A DNA stretch of 64,000 bases from Tiliqua scincoides (taxonomy: Eukaryota > Chordata > Lepidosauria > Squamata > Scincidae): the NCBI RefSeq assembly GCF_035046505.1, contig NC_089822.1:267417024-267481023 (forward strand). The letters run 5' to 3'. The notes beneath the pieces are model-generated. The model saw only the letters and a list, made by a program, of their open reading frames with translations. It was not told the DNA's origin and did no database searches. Below are positions 11,007-21,218 of the stretch, in pieces (position 1 is the stretch's first letter; the number at the start of each line of letters is the position of its first letter). The position numbers were made by a program, and so were the translations under genes.

Positions 11007-11096
11007 CAGCCCAATTCTATCCACACTTTCCTGGGAGTAAGTCCCATTGATTCTAATGGGACTTGCTTCTAATGGGACATGCATAGGATTGGACTG
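11007..11096. mobile_element. 90-bp palindromic MITE (copy 1)
   Basis: It starts CAGCCCAATTCTATCCACAC and ends CATAGGATTGGACTG, so the ends are imperfect inverted repeats and most of the element can fold on itself. Its paralogue at 51682-51771 is flanked by TTA on both sides, as Harbinger-type elements are. Confidence 0.75.
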
Positions 11097-11781
11097 TTAG
11101 TCAGCAAAATTATGAACCCTTTCTTACAAAATTTGATGTATTGTTGGATGAGTTATAGGGCTGTATTGAGTCCAGCTATCTCACCATTTAGTGTAGTGAC
11201 GGATGTAGCAGGGTTTCCAGGAAATCTGAAGAATTTAAAAAAGAAATTGAGGGAACAGAGAGTAATAAGACTTAGAGATTGGAGGGAGAAGATGAGTAAT
11301 AAAGAATAAATCAAGATGAAGCTGGAAGGGAAGAGAAGCATTTCTTGGATAAACATCAATCAGCTAATTAAATGGACTAGGGATTGGGGGAAAGCATGGG
11401 GAGTTGAGAAAGTTAATAAAGTGTGAAGAGATTACAGAGGAAAAGGAGAAAGAAAATGAAGTTAAAAATAGGAAAGGGATAGTAAGTAAGATATACAATA
11501 TATTGTTGGTAGCAGGCAAAAATTTTAGTGGTCTTAAGAAGTTTTGGCAAAGAGTTAAATGAGGAGTTAAGTAATGAAATTTGGAAAGGTTTATGGAATA
11601 AAAGAATAAAGAAGAATTTATCTATTAGAATTAAGGAAAATTGTTATGAATCTATATGAAGATGGTATTTAACACCTGTAAAATTGAATCAGAGCAATAA
11701 GGATATAAGGAATGTGTGCTGGAGATGTAAAAAAGAGATTGGCACTTACTTTCATGTGTGGTAGTCCTGTGAAATAATGAA

Positions 11782-12309
11782 AGGAGCATAAGAACAGCCC
11801 CACTGGATCATAAGAACAGCCCCACTGGATGGGCCTATGGCCCATCTAGTCCAGCTTCCTGTATCTCACAGCGGCCCACCAAATGCCCCAGGGAGCACAC
11901 CAGATAACAAGAGACCTGCATCCTGGTGCCCTCCCTTACACCTGGCATTCTGACATAACCCATTTCTAAAATCAGGAGGTTGCGCATACACATCATCGCT
12001 TGTACCCCGTAATGGATTTTTCCTCCGAAAATTTTCCAATCCCCTTTTAAAGGCATCCAGGCTAGACGCCATCACCACATCCTGTGGCAAGGAGTTCCAC
12101 AGACCAACCACAAGCTGAGTAAAGAAATATTTTCTTTTGTCTGTTCTAACTCTCCCAACACTCAATTTTAGTGGATGTCCCCTCACCATCCAGAGGGCCA
12201 ACCGCTTCTCTGGTGGGATTCCTGCTTCTAACATATTTGAAGAAGCTTTTATTATTCCCCTTAATGTTGCTGGCCATGCATTCCTCAGTCTCGCTTGGCC
12301 TGGGCAATG
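11782..12309 (-). mobile_element. CR1 3' fragment inserted in L1 remnant
   Basis: CR1 3' UTR and thumb region in antisense, then a jump at about 12180 to a more 5' part of ORF2 (the ARNIKGNNKSFFKYVRSR region), so an internal deletion is present. The paralogous L1 remnant near 52450 lacks it. Confidence 0.88.
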
Positions 12310-12550
12310 ATTGGGCAATGATATCTAGAGAGGTTAATGAAATGTTTGTTAAGAGTATACAGATAAGCCCAATGATGGCTTTGTTGAATGTATTTAGTAA
12401 TGAAGATACAGAAATGGGAAAGAGGAATGAATCCTGGTGATGGTAACTGCTGCAAGACTGGCGTTTGCTAGGAATTGGAAAGGAGATAGAAATGTGAATA
12501 TTGAGGAATGGTAAAAGGAAATGTGGAATGCAGCAATAAATGACAACATG

Positions 12551-13330
12551 TGAGTTGAAAGCAGTGGCATAGACAGCAGGGGATGGTCCGCCCCGGGTAC
12601 CACGCTGGGGGGGGGGTGACACCACAAATACCCCAACATCGCTAACATTGCGAAGGTTGGGAGTAACCCCATCATGCCATATACCGTTGGTTGTGGGATA
12701 TCCAGAGGAATGCAATGCAAAAATCCAGAGTGAAATATCTCCTTTCCATCAAAAGTTATGTTCAAAAAAGCAGAAACCGAAAAATGCATGGAGCCCTATG
12801 GAAAGTGAAACTGAGCCATATCTCGCGTTTCCTCATGAGTAGGTGAACTTGCCCTAGTCCATCAGAAAGGGAATGCTGAGAGGAATGCTGAGAGGAATGC
12901 AACAGAGCCATATTGCGTGTTTCCTCATGAGGAGGCGAGCTTGCCCTAGTCCATCGGAAAGGGCATGCTGAGAGGAATCCAACAACACCAGAATGGTTCC
13001 TATCCAATGAAAGCAGCCCCAAAATAACACCCAAGAAGGAAGTCCCTCCCCCAGCAGATGAATATATTGAGCCCTATGGAAAACGAAAGGAAGCCACATA
13101 GGCTCGTTTACCCGCGAGTAGGCAAGCGTACCCTAGTTCCTGGTCAAGTTGGGCACAGGGGAGTGCAAGGCTAGCCACATGGTCCCAATCTGATTAAAGT
13201 GGAGCTCAACAAATGCTCCAGCAGGCAGCCTCCACTCCCCAAAGAATAAAACAGGCTTCACCTGTAAGGTGAATTTTTACTTGTATTTAGACTTGTAAAG
13301 CTGGTTGAGGCCTGATAGTGCTATGCTTAA
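12551..13330 (+). repeat. repeat X, copy 1
   Basis: Unclassified interspersed repeat. It begins CAGTGGCATAGACAGC, has a G-run followed by GTGACACCAC, then internal blocks with similar wording (CCTATGGAAAGTGAAAC and CCTATGGAAAACGAAAGG). It runs to CTTGTAAAGCTGG. About 100 bases around 12850-12960 are locally duplicated relative to the copy at 52711. Antisense copies lie at 31870-32475 and 33743-34125. The CAGTGGC start suggests a DNA-transposon-like terminus, but the class is not established. Confidence 0.65.
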
Positions 13331-13462
13331 TCTCCCCCCCTTCAAGCCTGGATCCCCCAATCTCTTTTTCTCCCCCCCAAGCCTGGACCCCCCACAATCT
13401 GTTTTTCTCCCCCCCAAGCCCAGAGCCCCCACAATCTCCCTTTCTCCCCCCCTCCAAGCCTT
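13331..13462 (+). repeat. C-rich minisatellite, about 40-bp unit
   Basis: Imperfect tandem units of the form CCCCCCAAGCCTGGACCCCC followed by AATCTCTTTTTCT. There are about four units here against about three at 53384-53478. Long open frames across it are by-products of the base composition. Confidence 0.75.
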
Positions 13463-14170
13463 GGCCCTGCATACACTAAAACAGAGACTTCAGGCATGTT
13501 GTTGTGTCCCTGGAAGCCCTGAGGGAACCAGGACTCACAAAATGGAGTCCTTGAGGCACTCACAAAATGGAGTCCTTGAGGCTCCCCTCAGCAAGCGCTG
13601 TGGAGAAGGGCGAGGCTTGGAGCATGGGGCAGGCTGGGGCCAGACTGCTTTCAAGCCTGCCTGCCCCTCAGCGTGCCAGGCACAGAGCAGGGTCGACAGG
13701 AGGTCTGCCAGCCCCCGAACCCTCCGCCTTGCTGCTTGAGACGAGAAGGGTAACAGTCCCAGCAGGATGTGGGGCCTCATCAGGGACGACTCAGCTGGCA
13801 GCCTCGTGCCTTCTCAGGAGTGCGGCCTCCACCCTGATGGCACAGGCTGAAAACCCCTCAGCTGAGATGCTGAGAGGGATGTGCCAGGCAGGAGCTGAAC
13901 AGTCCTCTAACCGCAGTAGCAGCTGCTGAGGGGAAATCCCCCCCCCCCGACATTGAGGGAATTAGTACTTGGGGGGAAGCTCAACAGCTGGCTCAGGCTC
14001 AGAAGGGATCAAAACCGCATTGGGCCGGCAATCTCTGGAGGGTGGCCATGGCTGTGGCCGAGCTGGAGGAGACACTGGCCTGAATCATGGCCATCAATTC
14101 CTCCCAGCTGTAGAGGCAGAGACTGGATTCAGGTCTCAGACGCCTCTCTAGAGGAGCTTCCTCTTCCACG
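13463..14170. other. no gene seen; duplicated non-coding sequence
   Basis: It matches 53479-54160 closely. A 25-bp unit starting ACTCACAAAATGG is doubled at 13533-13582 and single in the other copy. Open frames here are not conserved as proteins between the two copies. Confidence 0.5.
14033..14170 (+). repeat. local direct repeat, first unit
   Basis: About 135 bases including GCCGAGCTGGAGGAGACACT recur at 14755-14880. The two units bracket the 38-bp minisatellite. Confidence 0.75.
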
Positions 14171-14368
14171 ATCACCCCCTGACTGAATCCACACACGTCT
14201 CAGCTGGCTTCTGAAGGGCTGTGCAGCCACTGATGGCCCTCACAGGGTCTGGCAGCTCCTCCCCTGCCGTGTGGTGCTTCGCAGGGAACAGGCTTGTCTT
14301 GGTAGCACCGCTGTTGAGCAGGGATCAGGAGAGTGGATCTGCCTTCTCCACACAGCTTCTGGGCAGCA

Positions 14369-14705
14369 GCCCCCTGCCGTGGCGCAGTTTTGGTGGGAAA
14401 AACACAGCCCCCTGCCGTGGCGCAGTTTTGGCGGGAAAAACACAGCCCCCTGCCGTGGCGCAGTTTTGGCGGGAAAAACACAGCCCCCTGCCGTGGCGCA
14501 GTTTTGGCGGGAAAAACACAGCCCCCTGCCGTGGCACAGTTTTGGCGGGAAAAACACAGCCCCCTGCCGTGGCGCAGTTTTGGCGGGAAAAACACAGCCC
14601 CCTGCCGTGGCGCAGTTTTGGTGGGAAAAACACAGCCCCCTGCCGTGGCGCAGTTTTGGTGGGAAAAACACAGCCCCCTGCCGTGGCGCAGTTTTGGCGG
14701 GAATG
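14369..14705 (+). repeat. 38-bp minisatellite, nine units, E2F-like motif in each
   Basis: The CCGTGG of the unit occurs at 14377 and every 38 bases through 14681, giving nine units. Each unit carries TTTTGGCGGGAAAA or a one-base variant. Five units have the perfect motif, three have GGTGGG, and the last continues as GGCGGGAATG. The array is absent from the duplicate near 54060-54170. Because 38 is not a multiple of three, long open frames arise in several frames and are not genes. Confidence 0.95.
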
Positions 14706-14754
14706 GGCTTGAGCTGTCAGCAGCCAGGCTCCTATGCTGTTCCCAAAACCAACG

Positions 14755-14880
14755 GCTGTGGCCGAGCTGGAGGAGACACTGGCCTGAATCATGGCCATTA
14801 ATTCTTCCCAGCTGTAGAGGCAGTGGCTGGACTTGGGTCTTAGATGCCTCTCTAGAGGGGTTTGCCTCTTCCACAATCAT
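14755..14880 (+). repeat. local direct repeat, second unit
   Basis: It matches 14052-14170. The corresponding place in the other duplicate (54050-54168) begins like the first unit and ends like this one. Confidence 0.75.
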
Positions 14881-14942
14881 TCAGGGGAGCATGGCCAAGA
14901 ATCGCCCTGCAGCCAGGCTTCTATGCAGTTCCCAAAACCAGG

Positions 14943-14999
14943 GGGGAGCATGGGCCTTTGGCCTGATCCAGTGGGACTCTTTGTATGTTCTTATGTAGG
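14943..14999 (+). mobile_element. CR1 3' tail stub
   Basis: GCATGGGCCTTTGGCCTGATCC followed by TGTATGTTCTTATG is the last 55 or so bases of a CR1 3' end. Confidence 0.7.
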
Positions 15000-15250
15000 C
15001 TATAAGCTCAATTGGGAACCCAAGTATACCCAGCAGGTAGACCTGGGCTCCAAATCCAGGTGGGAGCCCAGGTCTACCCACTCAGCAAATGTCCACAGAG
15101 GTGATAAGCACAAGCAGGACCCCAAGTCTACACAGCTGGTAGACCTGGACTCCAAGTCCAGGCAGGAGCCCAGATCTACCCACCTGGTTGACCTGGGCTC
15201 TGAAGGTAGTGCTCATGATCTCCCCCCTATACACTGGATCCACCCCTGAT
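15000..15250 (+). repeat. about 100-bp tandem repeat, two units
   Basis: Units start ATAAGCTCAATTGGGAACCC and GATAAGCACAAGCAGGACCC. Each contains inverted words such as AGGTCTACC and GGTAGACCT. A related array with about 2.5 units lies at 60780-61040. Confidence 0.7.
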
Positions 15251-15850
15251 TCTAAGGAGATTCAACTCTCAGAAAGCTGGGAGAATTCAGCTCTACTAGG
15301 TAGATTCAGTAATTCAAATCTTCTGTACTTTGCTTTTTCAAAGTAATGAATATTGTAAGAAACTAATGTTCCAAAGGCATTACTGTATTTGACTTGCATA
15401 TCATTTCTCTAGCTTTTATGTCAAGTAAATAAATTTTATTTTAGTATATATCAATGCATCAGCAATGTGTCATCAGCTAATGAAAGGCTTTCAATATGAG
15501 CAAATACTACCTGCATCACAGTGACATGTTTTACTTTTGCAGGGATGAAAGCCTGTGTATTGCGCTGGTGTGTAAAATGAAAGTTTATGTTGCATGTTAT
15601 TGCTGTGTAGAGAAATACATTTTACATGGCATACAGAGATGCATTTATTCTATGCAAATTATTGTTACACTGCTTTACAGCTAATGATTGTGTGTTTCAA
15701 TAACGCCCCCAAAATATTTTTTCATCATGAAATTTGGGGGAGTTACAGGTCTTTAATGTGTCTCCATACTTATCCCTTCATTTTGCACACCAGTATAGAT
15801 ACCCAACATCATTCCCCTCCTCCCCGAAAAAAATAATTTTTTCCCCCCCT
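15251..15850. other. AT-rich non-coding, related to 61080-62045
   Basis: The two regions align along most of their length (for example ACTACCTGCATCACAGTGA in both). The other copy carries a minisatellite where this one has only ATCAGCTAATGAAAGGC. Repeat class unknown; no gene seen. Confidence 0.55.
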
Positions 15851-16599
15851 CCACCTCTAGAATCTTGGCTATGGACCTGGTGGGAAGAGCTATAGTAAGA
15901 ACACAAACCTTCTTTCCCATCAGAGAACTCACACTAGAGAGAAGTCTTAAAGAGGCACCAGTAAATCTGTTGATGTTTGGAGTGTGCAAAGTGTCAGGAA
16001 ATGCAGCTCTTTGTCCAAACACAGAAGAGATATTCAAGATCCTGAACTTTGTCCAGATGTAGCCAAGTCACAATGCTCAGAGAGTGGCGAAACCAGGCCT
16101 GATTCCATGCCAGGGAATCCATAAGAGGCACTGTGGAGAGCCAGAATCGGAGCCCAACAGACACTGCAGAGGGAGAGATGTGTTGGAGGGGCTGCACTCT
16201 GTCCACTCCTGCCCTGCTTCCTGGGTTGGAAGAGAGCAGCAGGTTCCCAGTGCTGCAGCCCAGCAATTTTCACATTTTTTCAAAGTACACTGACAAGGCA
16301 CTAACATTGTCAAGGCACACCATTCTGCTGGAGGGGGCTCACATTCCCCAACAAGGTTGGAGCTGAGTGACCTGATTCCAAGACCACTGTGTATGTCACC
16401 ACTGACCTTGACTCTCTGCTGCTGTTTCACTTCCTACTTGTCATTTTGGTAACACCTGAAGCCCCAACTCAAGACCTTCCCTGTGCACCAGTGTGTATAA
16501 CAACCAGTGAGGCTGCCTCAACACTGTCAGATCACTGATCCACCCAGCATGCAGCCCTATGCACTGATCCTACCAGCCTTCAGCAGTAAACCTGGAGAA
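15851..16599. other. no gene seen; near-identical to 54168-54930
   Basis: Part of the segmental duplication; most lines differ from the partner at only a few bases. The open frames at 16077-16430 (minus) and 16084-16366 (plus) remain open in both copies, but this reflects recent duplication and not selection. No domain was recognised. Confidence 0.5.
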
Positions 16600-17400
16600 C
16601 CAACACAATTTGTTCCTCCTTCCCACCTGGCTATGTTCAAATTGTATAATGGCCTTGCTGTGGGCTCCACCTGAGAGCTACAGAACGGAGGGGGTGGGGA
16701 ATCTGCACTGTCTTTATTCTTTGCACTGTAGTGAAATGACTTCAAAGCAGCCTATGTGGGGTTACTCAAGAGTTTGAACTGGACAGCAATTCCACTGTGC
16801 TTGCTAACCTGTTTGGGGGGGGCGGTGTTGTATGGGGCCGGGTTCTAGAATAGATTTCTTACCTTTGACTGCAGTCAAAGAAACCTTCTTCTTTCTGAAA
16901 GCTGAAGTCCCAGTGTGGACTCTTCAGCCCATGAAACAGTTGAACGTTTCAATTCTCTAAGGGCCATCTTATTGCAAGGTGTTAGATCCCTGTTATGAGA
17001 ACAAGGCAGGGTGTGGGAGTTATATACTTGGACTACCAAAATCAATCAACTTTTGATAAAGTCTGTCTCTTAAAGGTTCTAATAGGATTTAGCACTTGTA
17101 GAGAAAGAGGAGGGGGCTCTTCTTGTGTTAAAATGGAACCTCCAGCTCCACAAGCAGTGTACCTCAGAATGCCAATTGTTACAGAGCTCCACCCATGTTC
17201 TGCTGTTGATTCCTTTGAGTCATTGGGTGGTCACTGTGCAAAGCAGGTTGGATGGAGCACAGCTCTGATCCAGCAGGGCAATTCTCACATGGATATGGGT
17301 TCCCCTATGCAGACATGTTGTTCTTCAGCAAGATTGTGGCATTGTGTCTTTTTGTACTTTGAGCTATAAGGGGCTTGTAAGGAAGTGGGAGACCGTCCTG
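16600..17400 (-). repeat. repeat Y (duplicate copy 1)
   Basis: Unclassified repeat family, antisense. Shared words include GACTTCAAAGCAGCCTATG, AGCAATTCCACTGTGCTTGC, GACTGCAGTCAAAGAAACC and AAAATGGAACCTCCAGCTCC. The plus-strand reference copies are at 27500-28590 and 34640-35795. Confidence 0.7.
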
Positions 17401-17655
17401 AGATGTGTCTCAAGGGATCAGACAAATTTCTGGAGGAAAAATCCATCACAGGTTACAAGCCAGGATGTGTATGTGCAACCTCCTGATTTTAGAAATGGGC
17501 TACGTCAGAATGCCAGATGCAGGGGAGGGCACCAGGATGAGGTCTCTTGTTATCTGGTGTGCTCTCTGGGGCATCTGGTGGGCTGCTGTGAGATACAGGA
17601 AGCTGGACTAGATGGGCCTCTGGCCTGATGCATCAGGGCTCTTCTTATGTTCTCA
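17401..17655 (+). mobile_element. CR1 3' end
   Basis: It reads from the end of ORF2 (GACAAATTTCTGGAGGAAAAATCC) through the 3' UTR to CTTCTTATGTTCT. A matching copy at 55733-55966 lies in the other duplicate, so this insertion predates the duplication. Confidence 0.9.
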
Positions 17656-18756
17656 ATGACTCCAACAGCAAGTGGGAGAGGCCACGTACATGGCGTGCTG
17701 CGGCATCTGGAATATTTATCCTGCCGCCCCCAGCTATGCTACTGCTCCCCACATTTACAAGATGCTGCACAACTGGAACTCTTCCAAGGTCTGCTCTGAA
17801 CAGGCAACATCCGAACCATCAGAGTTCAAGACCAGGTGCTTTTAAGTGCAGAAATGTTTACCATCCGAGAATGAACATCCTTTTCAAACAAATCCTTCTC
17901 CATTTTGTGCAAACTACTGATGGATGAATGAACTTCTGCTTGCTCTAGGGACAAACTACAGATTACGTGAAGTTTCAGCAGCACTGATTCCTTTGGCAAC
18001 GGAATAAAGAAGATACATAGAGAAAAAATACACAAGTTTATTATTAGCAAGCAGAGACTTTCCAATATCAAGACAAGCAAGTACCAGATAAAATGGGTAC
18101 CTCAAAACCAGTTGCTCCCATTTATTTCTAAGGTAAAATGGTTATATCCCAGTTACTGATTTTAAAAGAGTCCAACCCTGCCTGAAAACCTAGTTTAGAA
18201 ATAAGACAATAAGCCAGTAAAAGAGTTTACACTTCCACTGACTGCAAAACTGTTTTTTCCATGTCATCAAAAAGCTGAATTGAATCTTCACCCACAGTCC
18301 TCGGTCAGATTTCCTTAAATCTAATTCAGCCAATTAAGCAGAAAAGCAGAACTCCCATCTTTGAACAGCTTCACTACTGTAAGGAAACCTCAATGGCTGT
18401 AGTTGAACAGTGGAAAAAGCTAAAACTCCTCTGATTTTCTAAAAAGAATAAAAATACAGTTAAAATACACAAACCAGTGAAACTATCAACTAAAACATTT
18501 CACTAAAAAACTAGCCAGGCACCAGAAATCTTTAGGTTGCAAGTTCCATACAGCACAGTCGTTTAGCCTGTGCAGCTACTATGCTAGGTTCAGAATGCAG
18601 GACCCTAAACTGATCAGGGAACTGGGAGATTCAGACCCAGTGGATTTTCACCACTGGATTTTCAGACAGGGTTCTTTAAAACAGAGGAAGGAATTGCTGT
18701 GCTCTGCTTGAAACTGTACCCATGCCCCGGCCAGTCATGTGGCATCTTTTCCTGCA
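17656..18756 (-). other. 3' UTR and flank of the minus-strand SCAN-zinc-finger gene
   Basis: The 3' UTR of the gene at 18757-23952, read leftwards. Its wording is shared, in the opposite orientation, with the plus-strand loci (42480-42790, 51110-51345, 10010-10240), so the gene copies in the two orientations share 3' flanks as well as exons. Confidence 0.65.
18037..18042 (-). terminator. poly(A) signal, minus-strand zinc-finger gene
   Basis: TTTATT on the plus strand, AATAAA on the minus strand, about 715 bases after the stop codon in the context GCTTGCTAATAATAAACTTG. The paralogous 3' UTRs have the same signal in the same place. Confidence 0.65.
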
Positions 18757-21218
18757 TTATTCAAGGCTTGATTCCTCCCCCAAGCTCTTGCTACAGCTCG
18801 CGACAGGCTCCCCCTGCTCCTTGTGAGCTCTTTGATGTCGTTTAAGGTTTTCACTGCGGCTGAAGGTCTTTTCACACTTGGAGCATTTATATAGTTTCCC
18901 ACTTTTGTGAAGATTTTGATGATACTTAAGGTTTTTTTTGTACCTGTAGCTATTTCCACACACTGAACATTTATAAGGTTTCTCTCCTGCGTGAGTCTCT
19001 TGATGTCTTTTAAGGGACTGTTTGTGCCTGAAGGTCTTTCCACACACAGAACATTTATAAGGTTTGACTCCTTTGTGGATTCTTTGATGTACAGTGAGGT
19101 TTCCTTTCCGGTTAAAGCTCTTGTCACAGTGAGAGCATTTATAGGGTTTCTCTCCCGTGTGACTGTTTTGATGTCTTCTAAGGCTGACTTTGTATCTGAA
19201 GCTCTTCCCACACACAGAACATTTATAAGGCGCCTCTCCTGTGTGAATGCTTTGATGTGCTCTAAGGCTGACTTTGTATCTGAAGCTCTTTCCACACACA
19301 GAACATTTATAAGATTTGTCTCCTTTGTGGATTCTTTGATGTGCAGTAAGATTTGATTTCTTGTTAAAGCTCTTGCCGCAATGAGGGCATCCATAAGGTT
19401 TTTCTCCTGTGTGAATTTTTTGATGTACTTTTAGGCCGTCTTTGTGACTGAATCTCTTGCCACAGTTGGAACATTCATAAGGTTTCTCACCTGTGTGACT
19501 GTTTTGATGTCTCCTAAGGCCAATTTTGTACCTGTAGCTCTTCCCACACACAGAACATTTATAAGGTGTCTCTCCTGTGTGAATGGTTTGATGTGCTCTA
19601 AGGCTGACTTTGTATCTGAAGCTCTTTCCACACACAGAACATTTATAAGATTTGTCTCCATTGTGGATTCTTTCATGTGCAGTAAGGTTTGATTTCTGGT
19701 TAAAGCTCTTTCCACAGCGAGAGCATTTATAGGGTTTCTCTCCAGTGTGACTGTTTTGATGTCTTCTAAGGCTGACTTTGTACCTGTAGCTCTTCCCACA
19801 CACAGAACATTTATAAGGCGTCTCTCCTGTGTGAATGGTTTGATGTGCTCTAAGGTTGTCTTTATTCCTGAAGGTCTTACCACACACAGAACATGTATAA
19901 GATTTGTCTCCTTTGTGGATTCTTTGATGTGCAGTAAGGTTTGATTTCTGGTTAAAGCTCTTGCTGCAGTGAGAGCACCCATAAGGTTTTTCTCCTGTGT
20001 GGATTCTTTGATGTACAGTGAGGTTTCCTTTCCGGTTAAAGCTCTTGCCACAGTGAGAGCATTTATAGGGTTTCCCTCCTGTGTGACTGTTTTGATGTCT
20101 TCTAAGGCTGACGTTGTATCTGAAGCTCTTCCCACACACAGAACATTTATAAGGCGTCTCTCCTGTGTGAATGATTTGATGTACTCTAAGGTTGTATTTA
20201 TTCCTGAAGGTCTTACCACACGCAGAACATGCATAAGATTCGTCTCCTTTGTGGATTCTTTGATGTGCAGTAAGGTTTGATTTCTGGTTAAAGCTCTTGC
20301 CGCAGTGAGAGCACCCATAAGGTTTTTCTCCTGTGTGAATTTTTTGATGTACTTTTAGGCCGTCTTTGTGGCTGAATCTCTTGCCACACTCGGAACATTC
20401 ATAAGGTTTCTCACCTGTGTGACTGTTTTGATGTCTCCTAAGGCCGACTTTGTACCTGTAGCTCTTCCCACACACAGAACATTTATAAGGTGTCTCTCCC
20501 GTGTGACTGTTTTGATGTGCTTTAAGACTGACTTGGTATCTGAAGCTCTTTCCACACACAGAACATTTATAAGGCGTCTCTCCTGTGTGAATGGTTTGAT
20601 GTACTCTAAGGCTGTCTTTTTTCCTGAAGGTCTTACCACACACAGAACATTTATAAGATTTGTCTACTTTGTGGATTCTTTGATGTGCAGTAAGGTTTGA
20701 TTTCTGGTTAAAGCTCTTGCCACAGTGAGGGCACCCATAAGGTTTTTCTCCTGTGTGGATTCTTAGATGTGCTGTAAGAGTTGATTTGTTAGCAAAACTG
20801 CTGCTACAGTGGGGGCATTTGTATGCCTTCTCTCCTGTGTGTGTTCTTTGATGCACTCTGAGGTTTTGACTCCGAGCAAAGATCTTTCCACACTCCAAAC
20901 ATATGTATGATTTTTTCCCTGTGCCAGGTGTTCCACCTCCGGAAGTGCTGGGCTGACTGGAGCTCTCCTCAAGCAACAAGGCTTTGTTGAGCTTTCCCTC
21001 TGTGGGGATGCTGCCAGGACGTTCATTCCCCCTCTCTTCTGTCTGTTTCTCTTGTTCCTGGAGGGCCCCTCCCAGACAAGGAATCAATTTCTCCATCTTT
21101 TCCTCTGTGGGGTTTCCCTCTTGCCCCCTTGGGCTTTCTCGACCCTGAAGAGTCTCTTCCTCTCTTTCCAACAACATTCCAGGTGGGTCCCTCTCAGTCT
21201 CACAGTCCTTTGTATGCC
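18757..21218 (-). CDS. SCAN-like C2H2 zinc-finger protein, exon 3 (25 fingers)
   Basis: Main exon of a three-exon gene: join of 23512-23952, 21956-22034 and 18757-21218 on the minus strand, 993 residues. The acceptor is CTTCCTGCAG and splicing is in phase 1 (TTG G joined to GG CAT). After about 100 acidic and Gln/Glu-rich residues come 25 fingers without a break (residues about 278-972), each CxxCx12HxxxH with mostly TGEKPY-like linkers. A 21-residue tail ends GEESSLE. No finger has lost a zinc ligand. Fingers 3-7 and 15-19 share a repeated cassette order, and many helices are near-identical ([24 protein letters not shown]). Linkers such as KGDKSY follow the NQKSNLT fingers. The family normally binds DNA in the nucleus. 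No KRAB box was found, so repression through that route is not expected. It looks intact. Confidence 0.93.

Larger units (their letters stand above)
10290..12550 (+). mobile_element. L1 LINE ORF2 C-terminal remnant, interrupted
   Basis: Conceptual pieces match the C-terminal part of L1-type ORF2: KKWQNMIN, then RPRISKN and EGGLGLPNLKLYY-like sequence, the block at 11100-11420 and the cysteine-rich CWRCKKEIGTYFHVW at about 11720-11765. Stops and shifts are frequent. In copy 1 it is broken by a LINE-A derivative (10493-10914), a MITE (11007-11096) and CR1 sequence (11782-12309). The second copy at 51398-52705 has only the MITE. Confidence 0.75.

Noticed and set aside
12146-12789. Minus-strand ORFs of 189 and 131 codons
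   Set aside because: They cross the CR1 fragment, L1 remnant and repeat X; the recognisable parts are antisense or LINE-derived.
14369-14705. CRISPR-like array
   Set aside because: The units are directly adjacent copies without variable spacers, in a vertebrate genome. It is a minisatellite.
14200-14998. Several long overlapping open frames on both strands (up to 226 codons) with repeated peptides
   Set aside because: They are translations of the 38-bp minisatellite. The period is not a multiple of three and lacks stops, so several frames stay open. There is no start context, domain or conservation.
16077-16430. 117-codon minus-strand ORF also open at 54386-54739
   Set aside because: Its preservation is explained by the recent segmental duplication; changes between the copies do not look coding-like and there is no domain.
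18991-20700. Plus-strand and shifted-frame ORFs over the zinc-finger exon (for example 18991-19356, 19431-20318, 20355-20639)
   Set aside because: Shadow frames of the repeated finger coding sequence; they show the same period as the fingers and have no domain of their own.
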